Source: Tragulus kanchil (taxonomy: Eukaryota > Chordata > Mammalia > Artiodactyla > Tragulidae). Taken from it: a stretch of 64,000 bases of DNA. Positions 1 to 12,062 of this stretch are shown here, one piece after another. Each line of letters begins with the position of its first letter. Positions within the stretch are counted from its first letter, which is position 1. The stretch spans positions 171,521,501 through 171,585,500 of the forward strand of contig JAIOJX010000004.1 of NCBI GenBank assembly GCA_022376925.1, written 5' to 3'. The notes under the pieces were generated by a model. That model saw only the letters and a list, made by a program, of their open reading frames with translations. It was not told where the DNA came from and made no database searches. The position numbers were made by a program, and so were the translations under genes.

Positions 1-65
1 GCCGGGTGCCTTGCCTGATCTTCATGGCCCGTGGGCGTGAAGCCCGAGGCTTCTGGTGTCCGAGG
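1..65 (+). mobile_element. Bov-type SINE fragment, degraded
   Basis: The start resembles the ruminant 'tgactcttcatggcccc-gtgga-gtgaa-gccaggcttc' segment shared by Bov-tA and ART2A elements. A clearer copy of the same stretch lies at 1108-1165. It is cut by the window edge and heavily diverged, so the family cannot be settled. Confidence 0.35.
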
Positions 66-1107
66 GGAGCCCGCACATCCGGGGAACGTTTCATGGAGCA
101 TTTCTACATGTAAACGCAGAGATTTACAGCTAAAGTGAGCAAACAGCTCACTGAGGGGCGGAGCCCGCCCAGCGCTGCAGGGAGCTGATGGGAAGCAGCA
201 ACCTGCCCGGAGCTACCAGCTTCCGGCCGGCCACCCGAGGGCCGAGGACACGGTCCTGTGTGAGCACGGAGCGGCCACGGGACTTCCGTCTCAGGAACTC
301 AGGTGAAGAAGTTCATCAGCAAAGACAGAACACCAGTGTGGCCCCTGGGCAGGGGGCAGGGGTCTCCAGTCAGGCAGGCCTGGACGAGGCCCAGCGCCAC
401 GACGTAGACGCTGTGTGACCTCGGCAGGTAACACCACCCCTCTGGGGTTCAGCTGCATTATCTGTGGCAGGCGGAGGGCAGCGGTGCCTCTTGGGACCGT
501 GCCAAGGGGCAAGGAGGCACGGGCACAGTCAGGTGCGGAAGGCCGAGGAGCAGCAGGCCCCGGGTCCTCACTGTCACCCTCAAGCACACGCCAGCCGGAG
601 AGGCAGGGGGCGCCCACCGCGCCCCGCCCCAGGGCACCCCACTCGCTCGGGGACCGCTCTCAGAACGAGGGTCTCAAATAGACTCTGGCAGCGACGCGCT
701 TTCCATGGGTGATTACAGGTGGCAGGGTAGGGACCCCCCAATATTCGGGGCCTGATTCCCAGAACCAGGCAAGGAGGGAGTGAAGGTTACTCATCAATCG
801 ACTGGGGAACAGGAAAGCCCCCTGGATCCCCCGGGGGCCCGGGGGGCCTGGGGTCCTCGAAGGTGGAGGCGGGAGAGGCAGAGGCAAAGCAGTGAGGACG
901 TCTGTCCGGCCCGCACGGGCTCGGAGGCGGACGAAGGGGCCGGCGGCCCGGCAGCGCCGGCCGGACAGGAGCCAGGGAGCTGCGCTCTCCCGGAGCCCCA
1001 GGAAGGAGGCAGCCCGCCCACCCTGGTCTGCACCCCTGACCCGGGCCCGCCCCGCCCCGGGTGCCCGTCCGCCTCTGGCCTCTAGGGCTCGCCGCTCAGC
1101 GCCTCAG
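66..1107. other. GC-rich intron-type DNA, nothing recognised
   Basis: No exon with convincing splice sites, no repeat family and no RNA gene is recognised here. Open frames exist on both strands, but they are short, proline/arginine/glycine-rich and unlike any family I know. They are explained by GC-rich sequence with few stop codons. By position this would be intron of TBC1D22A, whose exon lies at 22157-22266 on the minus strand. Confidence 0.5.
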
Positions 1108-1530
1108 CCTTGCCTGACTCTTCATGGCCCCGTGGACGTGAACGCCAGGCTTCCGTGTCCTTCCTGGAGTTTGCTCAAATTCACGTCCACTGAAGTCAAT
1201 TGTCCACGACAGCCTCCAGCCATCGCATCCTCTGCTGCCCCTTTCCACTCCTGCCCTCAATCGTTCCCAGCAACAGGGTCTTCTCCAGTGAGTCGGCTCT
1301 TCGCATCAGGCGGCCAAAGTACTGGAGCTCCAGCTTCAGCATCAGGCCTTCCAGTGAATGTTCAGGGTTGATTTCCTTTAGGATGGCCTGGTTGATCTCC
1401 TTGCTGTCCAGGGGACTCTCACGTCCTCTCCAACACCACAGCTGGAAAGCATCCGTTCTTTGGCACTCGGCCTTCTCTATGGTCCAGCTCTCACATCCGT
1501 ACGTGACCACCATACACGACCTCCAGGACG
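1108..1530 (+). mobile_element. ART2A (BovB-related) element
   Basis: This is a nearly full-length ruminant ART2A-type element. It runs in order through the head ('ctcttcatggccccgtgg'), the 'gagtttgctcaaattcacgt' block, the 'ggcggccaaagtactggag' block, 'ttgatttcctttaggatgg', 'ctccttgctgtccag' and the tail 'ggtccagctctcacatccgt'. It is non-autonomous and is thought to be mobilised by the BovB RTE LINE. It carries no gene. Minus-strand open frames across it (1196-1726) are only the complement of the repeat. Confidence 0.85.
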
Positions 1531-3960
1531 GGGAGGTAACACATCTGTGTGGTCTGAAGCCACATGGCGCTGCCCCTGCAGTTCCTTGAATTTGAGCGGG
1601 CTCCATCAGTTCAGGCCGGCGTGTGCAGGGAGAGAAGAGCTGGTCCTCAGAGAGACATGAGGGGACATGGGAAGAGCACCCCAGCGCCACCTGCTCCGGG
1701 ACCTGCGAGAGGACTCCAGGCGCCATGGCCTGGCGGAGACGCTGACCTTCGGGGCAGCAGCGACGTCCAAGGTGAGCAGTCAGACGTGGGGCACGGGGAC
1801 TCCGGCACTGCTAATGCTCGCTGGGCTCAGCGTGTGGGCCCGCACGTGAGCACGTGCACGGGTGCACACACGCACGCACACAGCCCTCCAGACCGGAGCA
1901 GGGGCTGAGGCTGCGGGAACACAGAGCCGACAGCGCCTACCAGGCAACGAGGACCTTTCCCACAGAACTGGAGGACGAGCACTCAGACCCGACTTCCTGC
2001 TGAGCTTTCTCCCGAGTGGATTTCAAGCGACAGGCTCTGGGTCCCCCACGGTCACATCTCCGTGCGGGCAAGACAAGCCAGTGGTGCCAGGCTCCCGCGT
2101 GTGCTCGGCTCGGCTCTGCTCTGCTCTGGGCGGCGGGACGAGCTCCCGGGGCGGCTGCCGCGCGGGCCTGGCGTGATGTGTCTTGTGGACGGGGTGACAA
2201 GCTCGTGGGTCTCGTGGCACTCTGCGGTCTGGGGAAGCGAGGGCTGTCACAGACGGGCGCCCAGTGGACGGGAGCGCCGGGCCCTGGAAGGCCTGTGCGC
2301 GTCCCAGCGGGACCCCAGGCGCCCTCCGGCAGAGACGGGCAGCGGCACAAAGTCGTGAGCTTTCACACACCTACACGTCGGCTGGCAGGGGAATGCTGGT
2401 TTTGGACGTGCACTTGCCAGGATTCGCCTTTAAAGACTGAACTTCTCTCCAGAAATTAAGAGACAGAGCAGAGACTTCCCCTTGAAGTTGGGGCCCGTGG
2501 GGTGGGCGGAAGCCCCTGTGCTGCCGAGGCCCCGCACGGCCGCCTTTCTGAGGAGCCGGGGAGGCGGCAGGCAGGCAGGACCTCATTAAGGATGAGCGAT
2601 TCCGCAGAGTGACCGCAGCCTCAGGCGGAGGCCTTGCAGAGCTGCACGACTGCCCGGGTCTAACAAGTCCAAAGCCGCTGGGACCACGCTCGGACGCCCC
2701 CGCCCTGCGGCCCCAGGAGGACCCCCAGGCGCAGGGGGTCCTGGAGGCTGGCCTGTCCTGAGGGGCGGTGGGCTGCCAGGGGGTCCGGAGGGCGTGCGAA
2801 CAGCTTGCTGAAGGAGGCAGGGCAGCGCCCCTCCACCCCGGGGGCGGCCTCCAAGTGGCAGGAATGCAGCAGGTGCCACTCCACACCTTCTCCCTCCCCA
2901 GAAACACTCGCCCCGAGAAGGCAAGCAACTGCTACGCCTGGAGACCTGGCAGCCCGCGGTCCAGCCCCCCTCACGCCCTCAGCACTGGCTGCTCCGCGCC
3001 CCTCACTGCAGGCTGCTCCCCGGGACGGCTCTGCCGCACGGGCCTGCCCGGGCCCCCGGCTGGCGTGGACACGGAGGGCCAGCCTGAACGACCCTGAGAT
3101 TCAGTCAGCCGGTTTATTAGGCGCTCCCACCAAGATGGGATTTCAAGCTTCTTTCTCATCTAGAAGAAATAAACCGTTATTCTCTGGTCTCCATCTGCCA
3201 CTATTTTATTTTCTCAATTTTTTCAAAACCCAGGTAGAGAAGACGAGTTCTCTTGAAATCCAAATAACAGGAAAAAAACGACACCTGACAGTCTTTTAAA
3301 AAAAAAAAAAAAAGGACAAAAGGACCTGAGAAGACGGCCAGACGTGGCCTTGGTGGCTGGACTGAACCAGGGGGCCGGGCCGAGAGACCACCCTAGGTGC
3401 CACGTGCAGGGTCGGCGGAGTCCAGGCCGAGGGCGGTCCCGCGCGGGAGCCAGGGAGCCGCTGAAGGACACGCCAAGGACATCCCAGGGCCCGAGGCTGA
3501 GCCGGAAGGCGTGAGGCGCCCGGAGCCGTGGTCTCTCAGGGGAGGGCCCGGCCCCGCGCCGTCTCGGGTCAGACCGCGGGTTCTGCCGCTGCAGGAGGGG
3601 CGTGTCCCCCTCCCCGGGTCCACCCACCCGCCCCCCACACCGGGTACAGGAAGCATCTGCGGCCAAAGCAGGAAGTGAGAATACTGCGTACTTATACAAA
3701 CAGTCACAGCATACTCATAGCAATAACTCTCCACGAAGAGCAAATAGGCATATCCCCTCAGACTGCGATGTGTGTCTTTACAAAACAGCAGAAGAACACG
3801 GAAAACTTCCCGGTCAGAGGGAGGGAAGGCAGGACGGTCTGAAGAAGGCAGTGACCTTCTGGGTAACGCTTTACAGGAGGCGGAGCTCGCGCCAGCGGAA
3901 TGGAGCCCGCGCACGCGGCCAGGGCTCACCTTGGCGGCCGCTGCTCCCCGAGGTCCTCAC
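1531..3960. other. GC-rich intron-type DNA with an A-run
   Basis: No gene, repeat family or RNA is recognised with confidence. A short AT-richer stretch (about 3105-3315) ends in a run of A at about 3298-3313, as at the tail of an old retroposed copy, but no source sequence is identifiable upstream. Open frames on both strands have low-complexity GC-driven composition. Confidence 0.45.
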
Positions 3961-6088
3961 TGCTCGGGCGCCAAGGCTGACGCTCGCGACCCGCAGACCG
4001 CCGCGCGCCCAGCTCCCGTCCCTCCGGCTCCTGGACGCTGCCCGAGGCCGCACCCATGGTATCGGTGATGCCACCCAACCGCCTCACCCTCGGCCAGCCC
4101 CTTCCCCTGCCCTCAGTCTCTCCCAGCATCACCCCAGCGATACCCAAGAGCACCGCCCTGCTCTTTGGAGGAAAGGTGGACCAGATCCTTCTGGAGGAGC
4201 ATCTCAGAGCGGAGCGGGAAGGTGCCCTCGCGTCGGCCTCGCTGGAAGCACCCAGCACGCGAGCGCCCAGGACCTCGCCTCCGTGACAAGGGGCCGCGCC
4301 CGGGCCAGGGACGCAGCCCTCGCCCGCCCCTCGGCCCTTTCCTGCCCAGCCCATTGCAAGAAAGCGCCTTTCGGGGCTGAGCCGCACCTGCCTCCCTCAC
4401 CCACCCCGGACGGCGTCTGACCAACCCAGCAACACAAGGTCCCGTTCCAGGCACCCGGTGACCCAGGGAGTGCCACGAACGCATGAATCCACGCGAGACA
4501 GGCCAGGGCGGACCGGGCGCTCATCTCTCGGCACGGTAAACCCGCCCCAGGGCCCTGGGCGTGCAAACAGCACGCCAGGCCTGAAGTGGAGACGGTGCAG
4601 AAAAGCAGACCCGAGGCTGCGGTCTTGGGACCGGCCCTTCTGCAAGGTCGGCCCTCCCTCAGCTGGTGCCTGGGACCGAGGACCTCAGGGTGCCTCCCCT
4701 GTCCCAGGTCAGAAGGCCTGGCTGGTGGCTGAGGCGGAGCGCTGTGGCTGACGCTGCAGGCCTGCTTCCCCGCCGGAGGGCTATGGGGAGAGCCACCAGG
4801 GACACCGGTGTGGAGTTTCTCACAAGCTCCCACAAGACGGTGACAACCTGGCACTGGGAGTTAAGCAGCTCTGGTGACCCCACCGAGACAGGACTCCCGG
4901 CAGCTCGTGCCTGGGTCCCTCCAGGCCTTTCCCCTTGGCCAGTCGTCCCCCACGCGCTGGGCGGGCACTGCCCATTACACTGGAGTCCTGGAACCTGGGG
5001 CCACCTTGGGTCTCCAGCACTGCTCGGGCGCCAAGGCTGACGCTCGCGACCCGCAGACCGCCGCGCGCCCAGCTCCCGTCCCTCCGGCTCCTGGACGCTG
5101 CCCGAGGCCGCACCCATGGTATCGGTGATGCCACCCAACCGCCTCACCCTCGGCCAGCCCCTTCCCCTGCCCTCAGTCTCTCCCAGCATCACCCCAGCGA
5201 TACCCAAGAGCACCGCCCTGCTCTTTGGAGGAAAGGTGGACCAGATCCTTCTGGAGGAGCATCTCAGAGCGGAGCGGGAAGGTGCCCTCGCGTCGGCCTC
5301 GCTGGAAGCACCCAGCACGCGAGCGCCCAGGACCTCGCCTCCGTGACAAGGGGCGCGCCCGGGCCAGGGACGCAGCCCTCGCCCGCCCCTCGGCCCTTTC
5401 CTGCCCAGCCCATTGCAAGAAAGCGCCTTTCGGGGCTGAGCCGCACCTGCCTCCCTCACCCACCCCGGACGGCGTCTGACCAACCCAGCAACACAAGGTC
5501 CCGTTCCAGGCACCCGGTGACCCCGGGAGTGCCACGAACGCATGAATCCACGCGAGACAGGCCAGGGCGGACCGGGCGCTCATCTCTCGGCACGGTAAAC
5601 CCGCCCCAGGGCCCTGGGCGTGCAAACAGCACGCCAGGCCTGAAGTGGAGACGGTGCAGAAAAGCAGACCCGAGGCTGCGGTCTTGGGACCGGCCCTTCT
5701 GCAAGGTCGGCCCTCCCTCAGCTGGTGCCTGGGACCGAGGACCTCAGGGTGCCTCCCCTGTCCCAGGTCAGAAGGCCTGGCTGGTGGCTGAGGCGGAGCG
5801 CTGTGGCTGACGCTGCAGGCCTGCTTCCCCGCCGGAGGGCTATGGGGAGAGCCACCAGGGACACCGGTGTGGAGTTTCTCACAAGCTCCCACAAGACGGT
5901 GACAACCTGGCACTGGGAGTTAAGCAGCTCTGGTGACCCCACCGAGACAGGACTCCCGGCAGCTCGTGCCTGGGTCCCTCCAGGCCTTTCCCCTTGGCCA
6001 GTCGTCCCCACACGCGCGCGCTGGGCGGGGCACTGCGGCCATTACACTGGAGTCCTGGAACCTGGGGGCCACCTTGGGTCTCCAGCAC
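3961..6088 (+). repeat. Direct duplication 1 (unit 1060 bp)
   Basis: Bases 3961-5020 are repeated head-to-tail at 5021-6088. The copies differ mainly by gained or lost bases in G/C-rich runs. Copy 2 lacks a C near 5355. Copy 1 lacks several bases in its last 80 (compare 4950-5000 with 6008-6070). There is no filler at the junction and a shared 'cac' precedes it. The unit contains no recognised repeat or exon. It is most likely two unmerged overlapping sequence ends. Confidence 0.95.
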
Positions 6089-6597
6089 AGCTGGGCAGGA
6101 AACCAGCACAGGGTCTGTGCTCAGAGACAACAGTCTGGTTGTTAGGCAAACATTCATCCACAGGCCGCGCGGACGCACGTGGGGGTTTACTGTGGCCTGG
6201 GGCGCCCTGCGGCCAGAGCACAGCCTGGACCCAAGGACCACACCGAGGACATGAGGCCCAGGCCGAGACGCAGAGGACAGGGAGCCCGGGGAGCCGGGCA
6301 CCCTCCGAGTGACAGCCAGGGTGGTGAGAGGGGCTGTGAGAAAGCTCTGGGGTTGATGGGAGGAGCCCATTCAGAGGCTGGACGGCCACGTGGGGAGCCA
6401 AGGGTGAGAGTCCAGCAGAGCTACAGAGTGACGCTAACAACGTGGGAAGAGGCGATCTGCGTTTGGAGTGGACGCCTCTGGCTGCCGAGGAGAAGCCAAG
6501 CAGAAGGGCCAGAGGGGACGAGAGAGAGGACGAAAGGGTCCGTCACTCGACCGAGGTCAGAACCTGAGCACAATGGCAATCAAAGTTCCCCACTGGC
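6089..6597. other. Intron-type DNA, nothing recognised
   Basis: Unique-looking GC-rich sequence between duplication 1 and a SINE. No splice-flanked exon, RNA or repeat family is recognised. Confidence 0.5.
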
Positions 6598-6838
6598 TGG
6601 GCTTCCTTGGTGGTCCAGTGGGTAGACACCGCCTTGCAGTGCAAGGGGGCGCCGGTTCGATCCCTGGCCTGGGAAGATCCCACGTGCCGCGGAGCGGCTG
6701 GACCGATGTGTCCAATTACCGAGCCGGAGCTCTGGGGTGCATGCGCCCAGAGCCAGCGCTCTGCGATGACAGAGGCCACCGCGATGGGAGGCCCACGGGA
6801 GCCAAAGAACAAAGACGGATGAAAATGAAAGACCAATA
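6598..6838 (+). mobile_element. tRNA-Glu-derived CHR-type SINE
   Basis: It begins with 'gggcttccttggtggtcc' and continues into an intact pol III B-box-like 'ggttcgatccc' near 6653, the tRNA-derived head typical of cetartiodactyl SINEs. The body has 'ggaagatcccacgtgccgc' and 'gatgtgtccaattaccgag'. The tail is A-rich ('aaaatgaaag'). The same body type recurs at 10151, 12063 and, inverted, 41090. It is not a functional tRNA gene. Confidence 0.9.
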
Positions 6839-7849
6839 GAAGTGGCCAAAAAAGAACGTTCCCCACTGGCGACACAGGCAGCCCAGATGGTCCGTGCTCC
6901 GTTGGCTCAGTGAACCGCACCGGCTGGCCTTGTGAGCCTGAGCGGGGGGCTTCTCCCGTCTTCCCGTCTGACTGTTCACCGGGCGGGTCTGGCTGGCACC
7001 ACAGGCAGCGAAGCTCACCCTGAGCCTCGAGCATGGCCCCCAGCACAACAGCCGTGCCTCCCAGCGGAGAGGCGGCGGGCACGTGCCCGCCCGCCACGGC
7101 CTCATCACGGGCCCTGGCAAGAAGGGAGGACAGGGACCAGGACACAGCGTCTCGGGTGGGAGGGCGCTGTGAACACTCGTCAGGCCAACTCTTCTCCCAC
7201 CTGCGAGCCTGAGGTCTCTGACCGTCTATTTCCTCAGCTGTGCAACGGCGACGGGAGGCTCTGTCACGAGGCATCTGGGGTGCAAAGCAAGTTACCGAAT
7301 CTAAAGGAAGCGGGGCCGTGTCCACAGAAAGGGGGGCCCTTCTGCCCGCCGTGCCACAGGCTCCCTGGGGACACAGGTCACGGGACGTGGTGAGGGCTGA
7401 AGGCTCCCCGGCCCCGGCCGAGCGGCTGGCACTCCTCCTGAGAAAAGCTCGGAACGCGGGGATGTGCTGAATGCCTGCGTTCAGACGCGGGCCGGCCAGC
7501 AACAGGGGGTGGTGTGACAGTCGCGGTGTGACAGTCCCCGGAGGGGGTCCAGTAAGCTATCCGCATGAGCCGTAAGGAGAGACTGCCAGCAGGAGGGTGG
7601 GAGAGGAGAGACACCGGCACGCCGGAGTGAAAGCAGCCAAGAAAGGCTTCCTGGGGGGAGGAGCCTGCAACGGGGGGCTCCAAGGAGACGGCCTTCCGGG
7701 AGAGGCACGTCGTGGGGACAGTGAGCAGACCACGGGCCGTCACGGGCTCAGGGAGAGCAGAGGAAGACCAGGGGAGGCAGGGCTCCAGAGCAGCGAACGC
7801 CTCCGTGTAAACCGCAGTGGTGGACGCACGTCCTGCTGGTGGTGGCCAC
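6839..7849. other. GC-rich intron-type DNA, nothing recognised
   Basis: About 1 kb with no recognised exon, RNA or repeat family. The long minus-strand open frame across 6543-7502 reads through the neighbouring SINE and has no family resemblance. Confidence 0.5.
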
Positions 7850-8045
7850 GCCGCTCAGTCGGGCCCGACTCTCAGCGACCCCAGGGACTGTCGTCCGCCG
7901 GGCTCCTCTGTCCGTGGGGCTCTCCAGGCATTCTCCGGGGGATCTTCCCAACCCAGGGGGTGGACTCTGGTCTCCTGCATGGCAGGCGGATGTTCTGCAT
8001 TACGGGCGGATTCTCCACCGACTGAGCCCCCAGGGAAGCCCCGTT
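7850..8045 (+). mobile_element. Bov-tA SINE
   Basis: It contains the Bov-tA landmarks in order: 'cgctcagtcgggcccgact', 'cgaccccagggactg', 'gctcctctgtccgtgggg', 'ctccaggcattctcc', 'gggggatcttcccaaccc', 'gtctcctgcat-ggcagg' and the tail 'gagcccccagggaagcc'. Many differences from the usual consensus are A/T to G/C changes. Confidence 0.9.
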
Positions 8046-8202
8046 AAGTCCTGACACATCTGGACAAACCCACAGCGCGCACAGCACCGAGAGGGAGCCC
8101 CAGCGTCAACTGTGGACTTCAGTTCACGGTAACACACCAAGAGCAGCGCGTCGGTCATACCAAAGGCACCACGCTAACGTATGACATTAAGAACAGGAGC
8201 AA

Positions 8203-8246
8203 GTGTGTGTGTGCGTGTGCGTGTGCGTGTGTGTGTGTGTGTGCGC
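8203..8246 (+). repeat. (TG)n microsatellite with CG interruptions
   Basis: A dinucleotide run of about 44 bp, TG with several TGCG variants. It is potentially polymorphic. Confidence 0.95.
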
Positions 8247-8493
8247 AGGGCGGGGAGGGGTGGGGTGCCGGATGTGTGCGGAGGTGGCGACAGAGGGTAT
8301 CACACTCTGTGCTTTCTGCTCAATATTTCTGTAAACAGTTCTTAAAAAAGAAAAAGCCAACTCCATTAATTTAAAAAGTATGCAATGCATCCAAGAGAAG
8401 GTAGGAAAAAGGAGGGAATCAGGTAACAGAAAGTACACGGCAAACGGCAGCCTAGACTCCAGTCAGGTAAGTAACCATGTGACGTGTGTGAAC

Positions 8494-8700
8494 AGGGGCC
8501 TCCCTGTGGCTCAGAGGGCAGAGACCCCACCTGCCGCGCGGGCGACCGGCGTGGGCGCCCTGGGTCGGGAAGGTCCCCTGGAGAAGGGACTATCGACCAC
8601 TCCAGTGCCCTCGTCTGGAGAATTCCACGGACAGAGAGCCTGCTGGGCGACAGTGCGTGGGGTCGCAGAGTCGGCCCCAACTGAGTGACTAAGACTGACT
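8494..8700 (-). mobile_element. Bov-tA SINE, inverted
   Basis: Read on the minus strand, the element runs from 'agtcactcagttggggcc' through the 'cagcaggctctctgtccgtgg' block to 'gctctgagccacagggagg'. It is full length or nearly so. It lies about 450 bp from the sense Bov-tA at 7850, so the pair could form an inverted duplex in a transcript. Confidence 0.88.
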
Positions 8701-9289
8701 GACTTACATGAATTAAACACACACGAAAAGGACAGGAAAACAAAATCCAGCGATAAGCAATCCACAAGCAATGTGCTTTAAATAAGACGATACAGATTAA
8801 AAGCAAAGCGAGGGAAAGGATGCACCAGGAAATATGAATCCTAAGGAAGAGGGGCGGCTGTAGGAATATCAGATGAACAGGACCCAGGACAGGGTCGCCA
8901 GAAACAGAGGAATCTCTCACAACAACAAACACAGACGCGCCGAGAACACACGGCCTTCGTACACGTGTGTATGTCTAGGCACGTCTGCTCTCACCCCTTT
9001 CGTGCGATGCTGCACTTGAGGTCCCTGACGATGCCACAAGGCAGCAAGGGGAAGTAAGAGCCACACATATTAATAGAAAGAAGCAAAATTCTGTTAATCT
9101 GCACATGACCAGCCTGTGCACCTAAAAACCCCTAAGGCATCTGCCAAAAAGTTCCTAGCACCAGAAAGTAAACTTAGCCAGATCACCAGAAGCAAGGTGT
9201 GACGTATCACACTTTCCAACAGCGGCCACGACAGCCCTTACGACAGGAAGATGTTCTTCCCTGATGTGACCAGGCCAGGCCTGCATCAG
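8701..9289. other. Intron-type DNA, nothing recognised
   Basis: Moderately AT-rich sequence leading into the LTR remnant. No splice-flanked exon, RNA or named repeat is recognised. Confidence 0.5.
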
Positions 9290-9720
9290 GAGATGAAGTC
9301 TGACTTGCCTCTCTTTGACCCTGGGTGGGCTTGCACATCTTACACCTCGCTTTCTGGAAGTCTTACCGGGAGCCTTGAACCGTCATGTCAGAAGTCTGAC
9401 GTTCCTGAGGTCAACGTGCCGAGAGGATGCTAAGCCACGTGGAGAGGCCACGAGTGGGCAGCTCAGTCAGCAGTCTCGGTCTCAGGGTCATCCGAGCCTG
9501 GGCCCCACACCCGTAAGGCTGAGACGGATGATCCCAGCCCCAGGCACCAGCCTGTGCCAGCCTCAAGCCATCCCACAGAGGCACCGCGGTGCTAGGATAG
9601 CAATTCATGCGCACCCTGATCGGAATCCCGACCCACAGAACCAGAGAGCGCGACCAAACGTCACCTGAGTCAGGAAGTTTTGAGTCATTTGTTACGCAAC
9701 ACTAGGAACTGGAAGACAGA
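9290..9720 (+). mobile_element. MaLR (MLT1-like) LTR remnant
   Basis: An old solitary LTR of the ERVL-MaLR kind, recognised by the ordered landmarks 'ctttctggaagtctta', 'gaaccgtcatgtcagaagt', 'aagccacgtggagaggcc', 'agttttgagtcatttgtta' and 'acactaggaactggaaga'. No internal retroviral coding sequence adjoins it. Its last ~60 bp are repeated at 10782-10840 because duplication 2 starts inside it. The exact MLT1 subfamily cannot be assigned by eye. Confidence 0.65.
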
Positions 9721-10150
9721 CAGCTTACAAAGCTCACTTGTGTTTACATAAACCGTCAGTAAAAATAAAAGAAAATGTACAAAGAAAGCTAGACTATTTA
9801 AAGGAACATCAAAAAATAAATACTATCCAGAAATAAATTTAATGAAAGATGAGGAAAAAAAAAAAACCATACACTGAAAAGCACAAAATGTTTATGAGGA
9901 TAAGTTAAAGAACATTTAAATACATTTTAAAATATGCCATGCCTACTGATTTGAATAAATCAACATTGTTAACACTGTTAATTCTGGGAAAACTGACTCA
10001 TAGATTCAAAATATAATCCCATTCAAAAAGCCCAGGCCCTAAGGCTTTTTCCAAGGCATTTTCAGTAGGAAATGGCTAATGATAAACTTTCCATAAAAAT
10101 TCAAAGGATTAAAACTACTCAATTTTTTTTTTTTTTTCCTAAAAAAAGCC

Positions 10151-10383
10151 ATGGGCTTCCCTAGTGGTCCAGTGGGTAAAGAGTCCGCCTTGCAGTGAAA
10201 GGGGCACCGGTTCGATCCCTGGCCCAGGAAGATCCCACGTGCCGCGGAGCAGCTGGACCGGTGTGTCCAATTATGAGCGCAGCACTCTGGAGCGCACACG
10301 CCTAGAGCTGGTGCTCTGCAGCGAGAGGCCACTGCGATGGGAGGCCCACACAGGCCAAAGAATAGGGATGGATGAAAATAAGT
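10151..10383 (+). mobile_element. tRNA-Glu-derived CHR-type SINE in L1
   Basis: Head 'gggcttccctagtggtcc', B box 'ggttcgatccc' near 10211, body 'ggtgtgtccaattatgagc' and an A-rich tail followed by an A-run. It is inserted in the L1 remnant. It is duplicated with its flanks at 11269-11501. Confidence 0.9.
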
Positions 10384-11268
10384 GAATGATAACTTAGAGG
10401 CAAAAAAAAAAAAGTGTTAAAAAAGAACATACTAGGAGGACGTTCCCTACTCCACTCCAAGGAAAGCCACAGAAGCTAAACCCGTGCGCACTGGCCTAAC
10501 AATCCACTGACAGATCAATGAAGCACGACAGAGAGTCTAGAAATAAGACACACACTTGAACAGTCTTCTGATTTTCAGAAAAGGTGCCAAAGCAGTGGAT
10601 TCCGGAAACAAAACATAACGGTCCTCAACAAATGGAGCTCGTTGCCCAAGAACTCAATAAGTGAGAAGTGAACCACGGTGCTTTCCTCACACCATACAGA
10701 GAAATTAAGTCAAGCTAGATGACAGACCTAAAAGTAAAGACTAAAATTACAGTTTCCAGAAAGATAAATGAAACCACAAATTCACCTGAGTCAGGAAGTT
10801 TTGAGTCATTTGTTACGCAACACTAGGAACTGGAAGACAGACAGCTTACAAAGCTCACTTGTGTTTACATAAACCGTCAGTAAAAATAAAAGAAAATGTA
10901 CAAAGAAAGCTAGACTATTTAAAGGAACATCAAAAAATAAATACTATCCAGAAATAAATTTAATGAAAGATGAGGAAAAAAAAACCATACACTGAAAAGC
11001 ACAAAATGTTTATGAGGATAAGTTAAAGAACATTTAAATACATTTTAAAATATGCCATGCCTACTGATTTGAATAAATCAACATTGTTAACACTGTTAAT
11101 TCTGGGAAAACTGACTCATAGATTCAAAATATAATCCCATTCAAAAAGCCCAGGCCCTAAGGCTTTTTCCAAGGCATTTTCAGTAGGAAATGGCTAATGA
11201 TAAACTTTCCATAAAAATTCAAAGGATTAAAACTACTCAATTTTTTTTTTTTTTTCCTAAAAAAAGCC

Positions 11269-11501
11269 ATGGGCTTCCCTAGTGGTCCAGTGGGTAAAGA
11301 GTCCGCCTTGCAGTGAAAGGGGCACCGGTTCGATCCCTGGCCCAGGAAGATCCCACGTGCCGCGGAGCAGCTGGACCGGTGTGTCCAATTATGAGCGCAG
11401 CACTCTGGAGCGCACACGCCTAGAGCTGGTGCTCTGCAGCGAGAGGCCACTGCGATGGGAGGCCCACACAGGCCAAAGAATAGGGATGGATGAAAATAAG
11501 T
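11269..11501 (+). mobile_element. Second copy of the 10151 SINE
   Basis: Apparently base-for-base the same as the SINE at 10151-10383, including flanking L1 sequence and the trailing A-run. It belongs to duplication 2 and is not an independent insertion. Confidence 0.9.
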
Positions 11502-12062
11502 GAATGATAACTTAGAGGCAAAAAAAAAAAAGTGTTAAAAAAGAACATACTAGGAGGACGTTCCCTACTCCACTCCAAGGAAAGCCACAGAAGCTAAACC
11601 CGTGCGCACTGGCCTAACAATCCACTGACAGATCAATGAAGCACGACAGAGAGTCTAGAAATAAGACACACACTTGAACAGTCTTCTGATTTTCAGAAAA
11701 GGTGCCAAAGCAGTGGATTCCGGAAACAAAACATAACGGTCCTCAACAAATGGAGCTGCGTTGCCCAAGAAATCTATAATTTAGAAGTGAACCACGGTGC
11801 TTTCCTCACACCATACAGAGAAATTAAGTCAAGCTAGATGACAGACCTAAAAGTAAAGACTAAAATTACAGTTTCCAGAAAGATAAATGAAACAAGAGTT
11901 TCTAGGCAAAAAAAACAGGAGACTATCCTGGCATGCTAGGGACAGGAAGAGGACTTTTAATTAGGGCACAGAAAATCATTACCACAAAAAATAATAATAA
12001 TAAATTAGAATCCATCAAAGTTAAAATTTTCTGCTTAGTAGACATTGTTAAAAAATAGGGCT

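Larger units (their letters stand above)
9661..11893 (+). repeat. Direct duplication 2 (unit ~1121 bp)
   Basis: Bases 9661-10774 recur at 10782-11893, separated by about 7 bp of unrelated sequence. The unit takes in an LTR tail, an L1 fragment and a whole SINE. The copies differ in an A-run (12 versus 9, near 9855 and 10976) and in a garbled stretch of copy 1 near 10637-10668 (compare 11756-11787), close to the junction. Confidence 0.95.
9805..12062 (+). mobile_element. Old L1 ORF2 3' region, broken by a SINE
   Basis: AT-rich sequence matches the general path of mammalian L1 late ORF2. There is a 'tactatccagaaataaattt' block (9823), 'gaataaatcaacattgttaa' (9953), 'cacaccatacagagaaatta' (10689) and, after the duplicate, 'gaatccatcaaagttaaaat' (12009) and 'gacattgttaaaaaat' (12041). 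A SINE is inserted at 10151-10383. Stops and indels break every frame, so it is a fossil with no reverse transcriptase. The span includes both copies of duplication 2, so the real fragment is about 1.1 kb shorter. Confidence 0.7.

Noticed and set aside
9290..9720. Provirus suggested by an LTR-like sequence
   Set aside because: No gag, pol or env sequence and no second LTR. The repeat of its end at 10782 comes from duplication 2.
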